A stretch of DNA of 64,000 nt from an uncultured Rhizobium sp. (GTDB taxonomy: Bacteria; Pseudomonadota; Alphaproteobacteria; Rhizobiales; Rhizobiaceae), in NCBI GenBank assembly GCA_945952415.1, contig CAMFIF010000016.1, positions 29,477 through 93,476 on the forward strand, written 5' to 3'. The notes below the pieces were generated by a model. That model worked only from the letters and a program-made list of their open reading frames with translations, ran no database searches and had not been told where the DNA came from. Numbering within the stretch: the first letter of the stretch is position 1; the number at the start of each line of letters is the position of its first letter. The position numbers were made by a program, and so were the translations under genes. Positions 35,761 through 45,163 of this stretch are shown piece after piece.

Positions 35761-36704
35761 GGGCGCTCCTCCAGCCGGTTGCGGGCCCGGTTTTCGAAAT
35801 AGCTGTAGAGCATGGTCGGCCCGACGAGCAGGACCAGAAGGGCAATCGCCACGGTTGCCGCCATGGGCCAGTCGCGGGCGGAGGCAAATTCATCGCTGAT
35901 GACGCGCCCGATCATGGGATCGGAGGCGCTGCCCACCAGGCTGGGAATGACGAGCTCGCCCGAGGCCGGAATGAAGACCAGAAGCCCACCGGCGATGATC
36001 CCGGGAATGGAGAGCGGAAGCGTGACATCCAGAAACACCCTGAACGGCCGCGAGCCGAGATCCATGGCCGCTTCATTCAGCGTCTGATCCAGCTTTTCGA
36101 GATTGGCGTAGAGCGGCAGGATCATGAAGGGAAGATAGGAATAGACCATCACCAGCACGACCGCGAAATTGGTGTTCATCATCTGCAGGTGGTCGACCGC
36201 CGGGCCTGGCACCAGATGATTATAGGCGGCCGTGAGCAACCGGTTGAACCAGCTGTTTGCGCCCATCAACCCGATCCAGGCGAAGACCCTGAGGAGATAG
36301 GATGTCCAGAAGGGCAGGATGATCAGCATCAGCAGGATATTGCGCCAGCTGCCCTGCACCCGGGTGAGCCCGAGCGCCATGGGATAGCCGAGAAGCAGGC
36401 AGAGAAGCGTTGCCATCAGCGCATTCGCGAGAGACGTGGCGAAGGCGCGGATATAGAGCGTATCGGTAAAAAGCCGCTCGATATTGGCGAGATGCACATA
36501 GGGCCACTCCCCGAGAAAGGTGAAGGGCGGGGAGGTGCGGGTGCTTTCCGCTATGCTGATCGCCACCACGATGAGCGCGGGAACGAAGAAGAACAGGAAA
36601 AGCCAGCCAAAGGGCGTGGCGATGATAAGCTGGCGCCAGCCATCGCGGTTGAACCAGCGGGAGATGACGGAGGGGGCGGGAGAGACCTCGGCGTGACGAT
36701 CCAT
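35757..36704 (-). CDS. Polyamine-type ABC transporter permease (PotH-like)
   Basis: 315 aa, about 35 cytoplasmic residues then six membrane segments. The EAA motif is NEAAMDLGSRPFRVFLDVTLP, and the PotB/PotH marker LPFWTSYLLRVFAW is present. It pairs with the PotI-like permease. The gene follows the ATPase by 3 bases and overlaps the next gene by 4, so the three are one operon. Confidence 0.9.
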   Translation of the reverse strand: MDRHAEVSPAPSVISRWFNRDGWRQLIIATPFGWLFLFFFVPALIVVAISIAESTRTSPPFTFLGEWPYVHLANIERLFTDTLYIRAFATSLANALMATLLCLLLGYPMALGLTRVQGSWRNILLMLIILPFWTSYLLRVFAWIGLMGANSWFNRLLTAAYNHLVPGPAVDHLQMMNTNFAVVLVMVYSYLPFMILPLYANLEKLDQTLNEAAMDLGSRPFRVFLDVTLPLSIPGIIAGGLLVFIPASGELVIPSLVGSASDPMIGRVISDEFASARDWPMAATVAIALLVLLVGPTMLYSYFENRARNRLEERP

Positions 36705-36707
36705 GGA

Positions 36708-37820
36708 CTACTCCGACAGCAGGATGACGGCGCCCGGATCGAAGCGCAGATGGACACGGTCTTCCCATTCGGCGACCCTTTCGCCCTCCCCGCCCCGCCG
36801 GTCGTTGACACTGTTGACGGAGAGCACCGCGCCGGCGTCGGTCACGACGCGGTAGAGGGAATCCTTGCCGAAATAGCCGAGATCCCGCACGACCCCCTGC
36901 AGGCAATTCGGTTGGCCCGCCGGCGGCGGCTCCCGGCTGATCCGGATCTTCTCGGGACGGATCGCCACGGTGCGTTTCTCGCCGGGCGCTACCGGCCGGT
37001 CTGTTCGTGCGTCGACGGTCATACCGAGCGCCGGCACATCGAGCCGCAGCAGCCCGTTTTCCGACGCGGTCACCACCCCGTCCAGCATGTTGATCGATCC
37101 GATGAAACCCGCAACGAAGCGGCTGTTCGGATATTCGTAAATGCCGGAGGCGGTTCCGATCTGGCGCACTACGCCCCTGTCCATCACGGCAATGCGAGAG
37201 GCAAGCGTCATCGCCTCTTCCTGGTCATGGGTGACGACGACGAAGGTGATACCGAGCTTGTACTGGATGTTGGAGAGTTCGAACTGGGTGTGTTCCCGGA
37301 GCTTCTTGTCCAGCGCACCGAGTGGCTCGTCGAGGAGCAGCAGTTTCGGCTGCTTGATGAGGGCCCGGGCAAGGGCGACACGCTGCCGCTGGCCGCCGGA
37401 GATCTGGTGCGGCTTGCGCGTCGCATAGGGTGTCAACTGCACCAGCTCCAGCATGTCGCGCAGGCGCTCGTCCTTTTCCTTCTCACTGATCCTTTCGTGC
37501 TTCAGGCCATAGGCAATGTTTTTTTCCACCGTCATGTGGGGGAAGAGGGCATAGGACTGGAACATCATGTTCACCGGCCGGTCATAGGGCGCAACATCGG
37601 TCATGTCCTGGCCGTCGATGAAAATGCGGCCCGAGGTCGGGGTTTCGAAGCCGGCGAGCATGCGCAGCAGGGTGGTCTTGCCGCATCCGGAACCGCCGAG
37701 CAGCGCGAAGAACTCTCCCTTGTCGATGGTGATCGAGACATTATCCACCGCGGTGAAGGCGCCGAATTTCTTGGTGATGCCTTCGATCCGGATGAAGGGT
37801 TCCTCGCCTGTTTCCGTCAT
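36708..37820 (-). CDS. Polyamine-type ABC transporter ATP-binding protein (PotG/PotA-like)
   Basis: 370 aa. Walker A GGSGCGKTT, signature ISGGQRQRVALARAL, Walker B LLLLDEPLGALD, and switch VVTHDQEEAMTLAS are intact, followed by a ~120-residue regulatory TOBE domain (RPEKIRISREPP, then the ending region HLRFDPGAVILL). It energises uptake of a polyamine or similar cation. No periplasmic binding protein gene is found next to it, which is unusual for this class. It heads the operon; upstream lies a 461-base gap to the divergent TetR gene. Confidence 0.92.
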   Translation of the reverse strand: MTETGEEPFIRIEGITKKFGAFTAVDNVSITIDKGEFFALLGGSGCGKTTLLRMLAGFETPTSGRIFIDGQDMTDVAPYDRPVNMMFQSYALFPHMTVEKNIAYGLKHERISEKEKDERLRDMLELVQLTPYATRKPHQISGGQRQRVALARALIKQPKLLLLDEPLGALDKKLREHTQFELSNIQYKLGITFVVVTHDQEEAMTLASRIAVMDRGVVRQIGTASGIYEYPNSRFVAGFIGSINMLDGVVTASENGLLRLDVPALGMTVDARTDRPVAPGEKRTVAIRPEKIRISREPPPAGQPNCLQGVVRDLGYFGKDSLYRVVTDAGAVLSVNSVNDRRGGEGERVAEWEDRVHLRFDPGAVILLSE

Positions 37821-38281
37821 GCCTGCCGCTCCCCTTGCAGCCCGTCCGGGCGGGCTCTGTTATGACCGGGACACTGCCCGCACCGCCTGGCGAGGCGGGC
37901 CGCGTCCGGCCTGATTTTCCCTTGCATGCTGGTTTGAATTTTCGCGGCCCGCAACCGGTTTTCGCCATGGCTGGTCCATGGCCGCGTGAGCCGAGTGCCC
38001 GGGCGCGGATGCGCCTCGCCCGAAAAGCATGATCGCTTGCCTCTCGTCACCGCCGCGCGGTGGTGCAGGGATGGCATGTCTGCTTTTCCTCCCCCTGTCT
38101 CGATAGGGCTTTGCCGGTGAAAAGGGACTGCGGATCATCATTTTGACTGGCCTGATAATCAAATGAGGATTGCGCTGTTGTCAACCGGCTGGTTCGCGGT
38201 ATTTTCGGGGAAAGCCCGGGCCGCTCGATTGAATTCACCGCCGCCCGGGACCATGTTGCTCGCCACATCTGGAATGGATCG
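37821..38281. other. Intergenic region between the ABC operon and the TetR gene
   Basis: No convincing gene in these 461 bases. It should contain two divergent promoters. The only structure noted is TTTGA (38142-38146) paired with TCAAA (38159-38163) across 12 bases, close to the TetR start and a weak candidate operator. The rest is GC-rich with no terminator or repeat recognised. Confidence 0.5.
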
Positions 38282-38953
38282 ATGGACAAGACCGTGCAGC
38301 CGAAAAAGCCCGAGACCCTGCCCCGCAAGGCGAGCCGCGATGCGCGCCGCCTGCAGCTCATCGAATCCACCATTCTGACGATCGGGCGATGCGGTTATGC
38401 CAAGACAACGCTGACGGAAGTGGCCAACACGGCCGGCCTTTCGCATGGGCTTATCAATTTCCACTTCAAGACCAAGGAGCAGCTGCTTGTCGATACGCTG
38501 CTCTTCATTGCCCAGGAATATCGGGACAATTGGGTGAAGGCCATCGAAACCGCCCCGGACGCCCCCGCAGCCCGGCTCGATGCGATGATCCGCGCCGATT
38601 TCAACGACGTGGTTTTCACGCCGGACCGGCTGGCCGCCTGGTGTGCCTTCTGGGGCGAGGCACAGAGCCGGCCGATCTATCAGGAAATGTGCGGCGCCAA
38701 TGACCGGGAATATGCGCGCATTCTGGAAGAAACCTCCGTGGCGCTGGTGAACGAAGGTGGCTATGGCGTGGACGGGATCGATGCGGCCCGCGTGATCCGA
38801 ATCCTGCTTGAAGGCATCTGGCTCGACCAGATCACCGGCAACAACCGCTATTCGGCCGAAGTGGCGATGCGTACCGCCTTTACTGCCGTTGCCGCGCTCT
38901 TTCCCCGGCACTTCAGCCCCGACGGGCTACGGGTTCCGGGGCCGGCCGGCTGA
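38282..38953 (+). CDS. TetR-family regulator (BetI-like)
   Basis: 223 aa. The N-terminal HTH is TLTEVANTAGLSHGLINFHF near residues 45-65, closely like BetI, the choline/glycine betaine regulator, and the C-terminal ligand domain has WCAFWGEAQSRPIYQEMC, also BetI-like. No bet genes are beside it. Divergent from the polyamine-type ABC operon, so it more likely controls that transporter, whose ligand may be a quaternary or polyamine cation. It ends 22 bases before the stop of the convergent RpiR gene. Confidence 0.86.
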   Translation: MDKTVQPKKPETLPRKASRDARRLQLIESTILTIGRCGYAKTTLTEVANTAGLSHGLINFHFKTKEQLLVDTLLFIAQEYRDNWVKAIETAPDAPAARLDAMIRADFNDVVFTPDRLAAWCAFWGEAQSRPIYQEMCGANDREYARILEETSVALVNEGGYGVDGIDAARVIRILLEGIWLDQITGNNRYSAEVAMRTAFTAVAALFPRHFSPDGLRVPGPAG

Positions 38954-38975
38954 CGCAAGCGGGCTTGCAATTGCC

Positions 38976-39908
38976 TTACGCTTCCGGAAGCGCCGTCTTG
39001 CGTTTTTCGCCAATGCCTTCGATGGCCTGCGCGGCCTCCAGCATGCGGCGATAATGACGGCGGGCCCGCTCGCCGAGCCGGGCCGCGAGCGCCTCGAGCA
39101 ACAGTCCGGCGAGCACATGCATCCCCGTTCTCGATGCCCCGCAGGCGGAGGGCGTGGCGCGGGCTTCCAGAACCCAGGGCGTGTGCGACCAGGCCCAGGG
39201 CTCGGCGCTGTCGGTGATCACGATCAAGGGAATTTTCGCGGCCTGGGCAAGGGCGGCGAGCCGGCGGCATCGCTCGGCGCCCTCTTCGGGGCATACCAGC
39301 AGAAGCAGGGCTTTCGACGGGCCCTCGGCGAACAGGCCGGTTTCCTGGCCGCATTCGTCAAAAACCACGCCGGGCTTCGTCCAGAGCAGCCGGCTTGCGA
39401 GGTCGAAGGCGAGGCCGCGCACCGCAGGCGTTCCCGTCACGTGGATCGAGGCTGCTCGCTCCATCGCCCGTATCGCCGCTTCGAAATGGGGCTGGCGGGC
39501 GAGAGCATAGGCCCGGGCAACCGCATCGAGATCGGCCTCAAGGCGGGCAGCAAGGCCCTCTTCGAGGGGAGCGACCGGTCCTGCGCGCGCGAGTTCGGGG
39601 TCCGGCATCACGGGCCGTCCGGCGGCGACCTTTCGCTTGAGCGCCCGGAGATTGTCGAAACCGAGGCTCCGGACAAAGCGGCCGACGGTCATTTCGCTTA
39701 CCCCGACGGCGCGGGCAATGCTTGCTCCGGTTTCGAGGTGGAGCTGGGCGGCATGATCAAGAAGATGGCTGGCTATCTTTTGCTCCGCCCGGGAAAGGCC
39801 GGCCATGCGTGCCTGCAGCAGCGGCACGAGAGCATCGGCCGGGGCGGGCTTGGTTCCGGCAGGCGCTTCCGCGGATGGCTCTCGGCCTTCGGTTCTCGTG
39901 ATCGTCAT
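38976..39908 (-). CDS. MurR/RpiR-family regulator (HTH plus SIS domain)
   Basis: 310 aa. N-terminal HTH_6 domain (LSRAEQKIASHLLDH, then TGASIARAVGVSEMTVGRFV) is joined to a sugar isomerase (SIS) domain with VTGTPAVRGLAFDLASRLL and PLIVITDSAEPWAWSHT, which binds phosphosugars in relatives. The ATG at 39908 is preferred over a GTG four codons upstream. No sugar genes adjoin it, so its target is not evident. It stands alone between the TetR and LysR genes. Confidence 0.85.
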   Translation of the reverse strand: MTITRTEGREPSAEAPAGTKPAPADALVPLLQARMAGLSRAEQKIASHLLDHAAQLHLETGASIARAVGVSEMTVGRFVRSLGFDNLRALKRKVAAGRPVMPDPELARAGPVAPLEEGLAARLEADLDAVARAYALARQPHFEAAIRAMERAASIHVTGTPAVRGLAFDLASRLLWTKPGVVFDECGQETGLFAEGPSKALLLLVCPEEGAERCRRLAALAQAAKIPLIVITDSAEPWAWSHTPWVLEARATPSACGASRTGMHVLAGLLLEALAARLGERARRHYRRMLEAAQAIEGIGEKRKTALPEA

Positions 39909-40019
39909 TTCCCAACCCACCAGGCTTATGGTCAGGTGGCCTGCATGGCCCCTCCCCTTCAGTGCCGCGGATTGTTCGGATCGCTTTCGCCGCTTGTCAA
40001 CCGCAGGAGGGTACCGGGC

Positions 40020-40937
40020 TTATCGCCCGGCGGGGCTTGTGCCCAGAAAAATTCCACGCGAGGCGGCTGTGATTTCAATGAGAAAATCCATGGTGGCCTT
40101 CAGACGGGCCAGCCGGCGCATATCCTGGTGCACGCTCATGAAGAAGGTGCGGATCAGGCCGACCCGGTCCGGCAGCACCCGGAGAAAGCGCGGATCGCCT
40201 TCCGCCAGGAAGCAGGGCAGCACACCAAGACCCGCGCCTGCCGCGACCGCCTCCGCCTGGGCGAGCAGGTTGGAACTCTTGATACGGGTGGTGAGCGCGC
40301 GGGAAATCAGCGGAAGATAGTCGAGCTCAGGCGTATAGATGAGATCGTCGATATAGCTGACGAAGGGATGGGATTGCAGGTCTCCCACATCGCCAATCCC
40401 CTGCCAGACCGCCGCCATGGAGGCGGCCCCGTAAAGGCCGAGTTCGTAATCCGTGAGTTTGACGGTCAGGAGCCTGCTATTGGCCGGATTTGAAAGGCCG
40501 ATCGCAATATCTGCCTCCCGCCGCGACAGGCTGAAGCTGCGGGGATTGGCCACCAGCTCGATATCCAGATCGGGATGGCGCGCCGCAAGCCCGCCGACCC
40601 GGGGGGCAAGAAACCGGGTTCCGAAACCATCCGGGCTGCCGATCCGCACCGTTCCCGACACGCCGGCGCTCTCCTCGGCAATATCGCTCTGGATCGTCAT
40701 GACGGCGGCTTCGACGCGCTCGGCCTCGGCAAGCAGGCGCTCGCCTTCCGGGGTCAGCGTGTAGCCATTCAGGCTCTTGTCGAACAATTTCGCCTTCAGC
40801 GACGTTTCGAGCGCAAGGATACGCCGCGACAGGGTAGAATGATCGACCTTCAGGCGACGGGCAGCCAGCGTCAGCTTGCCGCTGCGGGCGACCGCCAGAA
40901 AGGAGCGCAGAAGGTCCCAGTCGAAGGGTTTTGACAT
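40020..40937 (-). CDS. LysR-family transcriptional regulator
   Basis: 305 aa, normal LysR length. The HTH is DWDLLRSFLAVARSGKLTLAARRLKVDHSTLSRRI, quoted here in two parts as DWDLLRSFLAVARSGKLTLA and ARRLKVDHSTLSRRI, typical of this family; the rest is a periplasmic-binding-protein-like effector domain (GTVRIGSPDGFGTRF). It is divergent from the isobutyryl-CoA dehydrogenase operon with 112 bases between starts, so it most likely regulates valine breakdown genes. The effector cannot be told. Confidence 0.88.
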   Translation of the reverse strand: MSKPFDWDLLRSFLAVARSGKLTLAARRLKVDHSTLSRRILALETSLKAKLFDKSLNGYTLTPEGERLLAEAERVEAAVMTIQSDIAEESAGVSGTVRIGSPDGFGTRFLAPRVGGLAARHPDLDIELVANPRSFSLSRREADIAIGLSNPANSRLLTVKLTDYELGLYGAASMAAVWQGIGDVGDLQSHPFVSYIDDLIYTPELDYLPLISRALTTRIKSSNLLAQAEAVAAGAGLGVLPCFLAEGDPRFLRVLPDRVGLIRTFFMSVHQDMRRLARLKATMDFLIEITAASRGIFLGTSPAGR

Positions 40938-40981
40938 GTGAATTCCTGCACAATAACGGCGGAAAATTACCCCTATAACGG

Positions 40982-40997
40982 TGCATGAATTTATGCA
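40982..40997. promoter_or_regulatory. Candidate LysR box before the isobutyryl-CoA operon
   Basis: TGCATGAATTTATGCA has TGCAT/ATGCA arms with a 6-base centre, in the divergent region between the LysR gene and the acyl-CoA dehydrogenase gene. An interrupted dyad of this form fits LysR-type recognition. Confidence 0.5.
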
Positions 40998-41049
40998 ATG
41001 CAGGGTTCAAGGCCGGTTCATGACGCGGAGGATCCGGCGAGGAGGACCA

Positions 41050-42192
41050 ATGGAATTCGGCTTGAACGATGATCAGACCGCCATCCGGGACATGGCGCGG
41101 GCTTTCGCGGCAGAGGAAATCCAGCCGCACGCCCTGGAATGGGACGAGAAGAAGCACTTTCCCGTCGATGTTCTGAAGAAGGCGGCGGCGCTCGGCATGG
41201 GGGGTATCTATGTCAGCGAGGATCAGGGCGGAACCGGCCTGACCCGGCTTGATACCGCCGTGATCATCGAGGAGCTCGCGCGGGGTTGCCCGGCCGTTTC
41301 CGCCTATATTTCGATCCACAACATGGTCGCCGGGATGATCGATCGCTATGGATCGCCCGAACAGAAGGCGCGCTTCCTGCCCTCGCTCCTTTCGATGGAG
41401 ATGCTGTCGAGCTATTGCCTCACCGAACCGGGCTCCGGCTCGGATGCGGCCGCGCTGAAGACGCGGGCCATCCGGGAGGGCGACCAATACGTGCTCACCG
41501 GCCAGAAGCAGTTCATCTCCGGCGCGGGAAGTGCCGGTCTTTATCTCGTCATGGCGCGCACTGGCGAGGATGGGCCGAAAGGCGTTTCCGCCTTCCTGCT
41601 GACCGCCGACATGGAGGGTCTTTCCTTCGGGGCAAACGAACGGAAAATGGGCTGGAACGCCCAGCCCACCCGTGCCGTCATCATGGATCGGGTCAGGGTT
41701 CCCGCCGAAAACCTTCTCGGCAGGGAAGGCGAAGGCTTCCGCTTCGCCATGGCCGGCCTCGATGGCGGGCGGCTCAACATTGCGGCTGCTGCCCTCGGCG
41801 GGGCGCAGAGCGCCTTTGACCGCGCCGTGGACTATATGCGGGAAAGAAAGGCCTTCGGAAAGGCGATCATCGATTTCCAGGCCCTGCAATTCCGGCTCGC
41901 CGACATGGAAACCGATCTGGAAGTGGCACGCACCTTCCTGTGGCGGGCGGCGACTGCGCTCGACCGGGGCGATCCGGATGCGACGAAGCTCTGCGCCATG
42001 GCCAAGCGCCATGTGACGGACCGTGCCTTCGACGTGGCCAACCAGGCCCTGCAGATGCTCGGCGGCTATGGCTACCTCGCCGATTACGGGCTGGAAAAAA
42101 TCGTCCGGGACCTGCGCGTCCACCAGATTCTCGAGGGAACCAACGAGATCATGCGGCTGATCATCGCCCGCTCGATCGTGGGGAGGGCTTGA
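41050..42192 (+). CDS. Isobutyryl-CoA dehydrogenase-type acyl-CoA dehydrogenase
   Basis: 380 aa. FAD and substrate motifs are YCLTEPGSGSDAAALKTRA, GQKQFISGAG and QMLGGYGYLADY, with catalytic Glu at about 362 in QILEGTNEIMR. The best guess is the branched-chain member that converts isobutyryl-CoA to methacrylyl-CoA (as in valine catabolism), because the next genes are 3-hydroxyisobutyryl-CoA hydrolase and 3-hydroxyisobutyrate dehydrogenase. The ATG at 41050 has GAGGAGG before it; the frame is open to 40981 but that part covers the operator. The stop overlaps the next start as TGATG. Confidence 0.9.
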   Translation: MEFGLNDDQTAIRDMARAFAAEEIQPHALEWDEKKHFPVDVLKKAAALGMGGIYVSEDQGGTGLTRLDTAVIIEELARGCPAVSAYISIHNMVAGMIDRYGSPEQKARFLPSLLSMEMLSSYCLTEPGSGSDAAALKTRAIREGDQYVLTGQKQFISGAGSAGLYLVMARTGEDGPKGVSAFLLTADMEGLSFGANERKMGWNAQPTRAVIMDRVRVPAENLLGREGEGFRFAMAGLDGGRLNIAAAALGGAQSAFDRAVDYMRERKAFGKAIIDFQALQFRLADMETDLEVARTFLWRAATALDRGDPDATKLCAMAKRHVTDRAFDVANQALQMLGGYGYLADYGLEKIVRDLRVHQILEGTNEIMRLIIARSIVGRA

Positions 42193-43253
42193 TGCAGGCG
42201 GGCACCGAAACGGAACTTGTGGTCTCGAGCGAAGGATCGCTCGGCATCCTCCTACTCAATCGTCCGAAAGTGCTGAACAGCCTGTCGCTCACCATGGTGC
42301 GGGCCATGGAAGAGGCGCTCGACCGTTTCGAGGCGGAAGACGCGATCCGGGCCGTCTGGATGATCGGGGCCGGCGACCGCGCCTTCTCGGCCGGCGGCGA
42401 TATTCGCGCGCTCTACGATGCCGGCAAGGCTGGTGATCCGCTGCCGGAAATCTTCTGGCGCGAAGAATATGTGCTCGACGAGCGGATCAGCCGGTTTCCG
42501 AAGCCGATCCTCTCCATCATGAACGGGATCACCATGGGCGGTGGTGTGGGCCTCGCCGCCCATGCAAGCCACCGGATCGCCATCGAGCGCACGAAATTTG
42601 CCATGCCGGAGGCCGGCATCGGCTTCTTCCCCGATGTCGGCGCCTCCTGGCTTCTCACCCGCAAAGCGGACAGCTTCGGCACCTATATTGCGCTGACGGG
42701 CGTCAATTGCGGCCCTGGCGATACGATCCATGCCGGGATTGCCGATCATTTCGTGCCCGAGACGCGCCTTGACGACCTGATGACAGGGCTGAAGACGCTT
42801 TCTCCTGCGGAGAGTGCTACGGCGGTTTCGGCTCTCGTCGAGCGCCATGCGCACCCCACCTCGCCCTCGCTCGACCCTGCCCGTCTCGCGCTGATCGACC
42901 GTTGCTTTTCGAAGGGCTCCATCGAGGACATCCTCTCCGCCCTTCAGGAAGACGGATCGAAATTCGCCCTGTCAACGCGGCAGATCCTGCTGTCGAAATC
43001 GCCGACCAGCCTCAAGGTGACGCTCGATCTCTATCGGCAGGGGCGGCAGGCGAGCAGCCTTCGCGAATGTCTGGAGCGGGAATTTGCCGTCACCGCCGGG
43101 ATGATTGCCGGCCATGATTTCTATGAAGGGGTGCGCGCCGCCATCATTGACAAGGACCGCAATCCGCGCTGGTCGCCGGCCGATCCGGGCGGCGTGACGG
43201 CGGACATGGTGGCCGATTATTTCGTGCCCCGCCACAGGCCGCTTTTCGGCTGA
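42192..43253 (+). CDS. 3-hydroxyisobutyryl-CoA hydrolase
   Basis: 353 aa crotonase-family thioesterase, the length typical of HIBCH and longer than hydratases. Diagnostic are RAFSAGGDIRALYDAGKAG, the ITMGGGVGLAAHASHRI oxyanion-hole segment, and the HIBCH marker MPEAGIGFFPDVGASW. It releases free 3-hydroxyisobutyrate for the dehydrogenase encoded next. Translation is coupled to the acyl-CoA dehydrogenase. Confidence 0.92.
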   Translation: MQAGTETELVVSSEGSLGILLLNRPKVLNSLSLTMVRAMEEALDRFEAEDAIRAVWMIGAGDRAFSAGGDIRALYDAGKAGDPLPEIFWREEYVLDERISRFPKPILSIMNGITMGGGVGLAAHASHRIAIERTKFAMPEAGIGFFPDVGASWLLTRKADSFGTYIALTGVNCGPGDTIHAGIADHFVPETRLDDLMTGLKTLSPAESATAVSALVERHAHPTSPSLDPARLALIDRCFSKGSIEDILSALQEDGSKFALSTRQILLSKSPTSLKVTLDLYRQGRQASSLRECLEREFAVTAGMIAGHDFYEGVRAAIIDKDRNPRWSPADPGGVTADMVADYFVPRHRPLFG

Positions 43254-43275
43254 GAACAGACAAGGAGACAAGAGC

Positions 43276-44163
43276 ATGACGGACAGGATCGCATTCACCG
43301 GCCTTGGCAATATGGGCGGACCCATGGCAGCCAATCTGGTCAAGGCAGGCTTTGCCGTCACGGGCTTCGATCTTTCGGAAGCGAGCCGCAGGCAAGCGGC
43401 GGAGAAGGGGGTACGCCTCGCCGCCAGTGCCGAGGAAGCCGCGGCCGAGGCTTCCGTCGTGGTAACGATGCTGCCGGCCGGCAAGCATGTGATCTCGGTC
43501 TGGGGCAGCCTGACATCCGTTGCCCGACCCGGAACGCTGATGATCGACTGCTCGACCATCGATGTCGACAGCGCCCGCAAGGCCCATGCACTGGCCGCCA
43601 GCCAGCGGCTTCATTCGCTGGATGCCCCGGTTTCCGGCGGCACGGGCGGGGCGGCGGCGGGCACGCTGACCTTCATGGTGGGCGGCACCTCGGAAGCCTT
43701 CGGCAAGGCGGGAGCCATCCTTTCCGCCATGGGCAAGAAGATCGTCCATTGCGGCGATCCCGGTGCCGGCCAGGCGGCCAAGATCTGCAACAACATGATC
43801 CTCGGCATTTCCATGGCTGCCGTTTCGGAGGCCTTCGTGCTTGCCGAAAAGCTCGGCCTGTCCCATCAGGCGCTCTACGACGTGGCCTCCACCTCGTCGG
43901 GCCAGTGCTGGTCGCTGACGAGCTATTGCCCCGTGCCGGGACCGGTGCCTACCTCTCCGGCCAACAACGAGTACCGGCCGGGCTTTGCCGCTGCGCTGAT
44001 GCTGAAAGATCTGCGCCTTTCGCAGGAGGCTGCCTCGGCAAGCGGCGCACAAACGCCACTCGGGGCCCATGCCACCGCGCTTTATGAAGCGTTTGACAAT
44101 TCGGGGCACGGATCCCAAGACTTCTCGGCCATCATCCAGCATATCCGAGACCTGACGGCCTGA
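43276..44163 (+). CDS. mmsB: 3-hydroxyisobutyrate dehydrogenase
   Basis: 295 aa beta-hydroxyacid dehydrogenase. N-terminal [15 protein letters not shown], substrate-site [16 protein letters not shown], and catalytic Lys169 in AAKICNNM are intact. It oxidises 3-hydroxyisobutyrate to methylmalonate semialdehyde with NAD. The C-terminal helical domain includes the typical [20 protein letters not shown] stretch. The next enzyme, methylmalonate-semialdehyde dehydrogenase (mmsA), is not in the window. Confidence 0.94.
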   Translation: MTDRIAFTGLGNMGGPMAANLVKAGFAVTGFDLSEASRRQAAEKGVRLAASAEEAAAEASVVVTMLPAGKHVISVWGSLTSVARPGTLMIDCSTIDVDSARKAHALAASQRLHSLDAPVSGGTGGAAAGTLTFMVGGTSEAFGKAGAILSAMGKKIVHCGDPGAGQAAKICNNMILGISMAAVSEAFVLAEKLGLSHQALYDVASTSSGQCWSLTSYCPVPGPVPTSPANNEYRPGFAAALMLKDLRLSQEAASASGAQTPLGAHATALYEAFDNSGHGSQDFSAIIQHIRDLTA

Positions 44164-44171
44164 GGGACACA

Positions 44172-44951
44172 ATGACGATGACCTACGAGACGATCCTGAC
44201 CGAACAGAAGGGCCGCGTTGCCCTCATCACGCTCAACCGGCCCAAGGCGCTGAATGCGATCAACCGGCAGCTGACGGAGGAACTGCTTTCTGCGCTCGAA
44301 GCGTTCGACCGGGATCCGGGCATCGGCTGCATCGTGCTGACGGGTTCGGAAAAGGCCTTTGCTGCCGGCGCCGACATCAAGGAGATGCAGTCCGCATCCT
44401 ATATCGAGATGTATTCCAATGACTGGTTTTCCGCCTGGGATCGCATGGTTGCCGTGCGCAAGCCGGTCATTGCGGCGGTTGCCGGCTATGCACTTGGCGG
44501 CGGTTGCGAGCTTGCCATGATGTGCGACTTCATTCTGGCCGCCGATACCGCCAAGTTCGGCCAGCCGGAAATCAAGCTCGGCGTGATGCCGGGCATGGGC
44601 GGCAGCCAGCGGCTGACCCGCCTGGTCGGGCGCGCCAAGGCGATGGAGATGTGCCTGACAGGGCGGATGATGGACGCCGCGGAAGCGGAACGGGCAGGCC
44701 TTGCCTCCCGCATCGTTCCCGCCGCAGAGCTGATCGAAGAAGCACTGAAGACCGCAGAGACCATCGCCTCCATGTCGCTTCCCGCGGCCATGATGGTGAA
44801 GGAGGCGGTCAACCGCGCCGACCAGCTGAGCCTCACCGAGGGCCTTCGGCACGAGCGGCGCGTCTTCCATGCCATGTTTGCGCTTGAGGACCAGAAGGAA
44901 GGCATGGCGGCCTTCGTGGAGAAGCGGCCGGCCGATTTCAAACACCGCTAA
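44172..44951 (+). CDS. Enoyl-CoA hydratase (methacrylyl-CoA hydratase candidate)
   Basis: 259 aa crotonase of standard hydratase form: [26 protein letters not shown], and the two-glutamate region [20 protein letters not shown] are intact, so hydration activity is expected. In this operon it most likely hydrates methacrylyl-CoA to 3-hydroxyisobutyryl-CoA, though short-chain enoyl-CoAs are equally possible. Last gene of the valine operon, followed by a terminator. Confidence 0.93.
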   Translation: MTMTYETILTEQKGRVALITLNRPKALNAINRQLTEELLSALEAFDRDPGIGCIVLTGSEKAFAAGADIKEMQSASYIEMYSNDWFSAWDRMVAVRKPVIAAVAGYALGGGCELAMMCDFILAADTAKFGQPEIKLGVMPGMGGSQRLTRLVGRAKAMEMCLTGRMMDAAEAERAGLASRIVPAAELIEEALKTAETIASMSLPAAMMVKEAVNRADQLSLTEGLRHERRVFHAMFALEDQKEGMAAFVEKRPADFKHR

Positions 44952-44974
44952 AGCGCGCTTCCGCTTTACACGAG

Positions 44975-45007
44975 CCGCGTCTCCTCTCAGGCAGGCGCGG
45001 TTTTTTT
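44975..45007 (+). terminator. Terminator after the valine-degradation operon
   Basis: CCGCG (44975-44979) can pair with CGCGG (44996-45000), with seven T residues following. The stem is short and its loop long, but the T-run and its place after the last gene support it. Confidence 0.7.
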
Positions 45008-45163
45008 ATGGGGCGGCTCTTTCCGAGGAAAGGCTGCGCCTCTGTCATCCATCCATTACAGTTCCGTCATAGATAGATCATCGTCCCTCGTGAGCGGGCC
45101 GATGGGGGCGTTGGCTTGCCTTCGCGCGGTGACCTGACCGATCGTGCGATGACAGAGTAAGCC

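Noticed and set aside
36189..37865. A 558-codon plus-strand frame opposite the polyamine-type ABC genes
   Set aside because: Shadow of PotG/PotH-like genes with intact ABC and permease motifs on the minus strand.
40477..42123. A 548-codon minus-strand frame over the acyl-CoA dehydrogenase and LysR genes
   Set aside because: Crosses two real genes on opposite strands and shows no recognisable domain.
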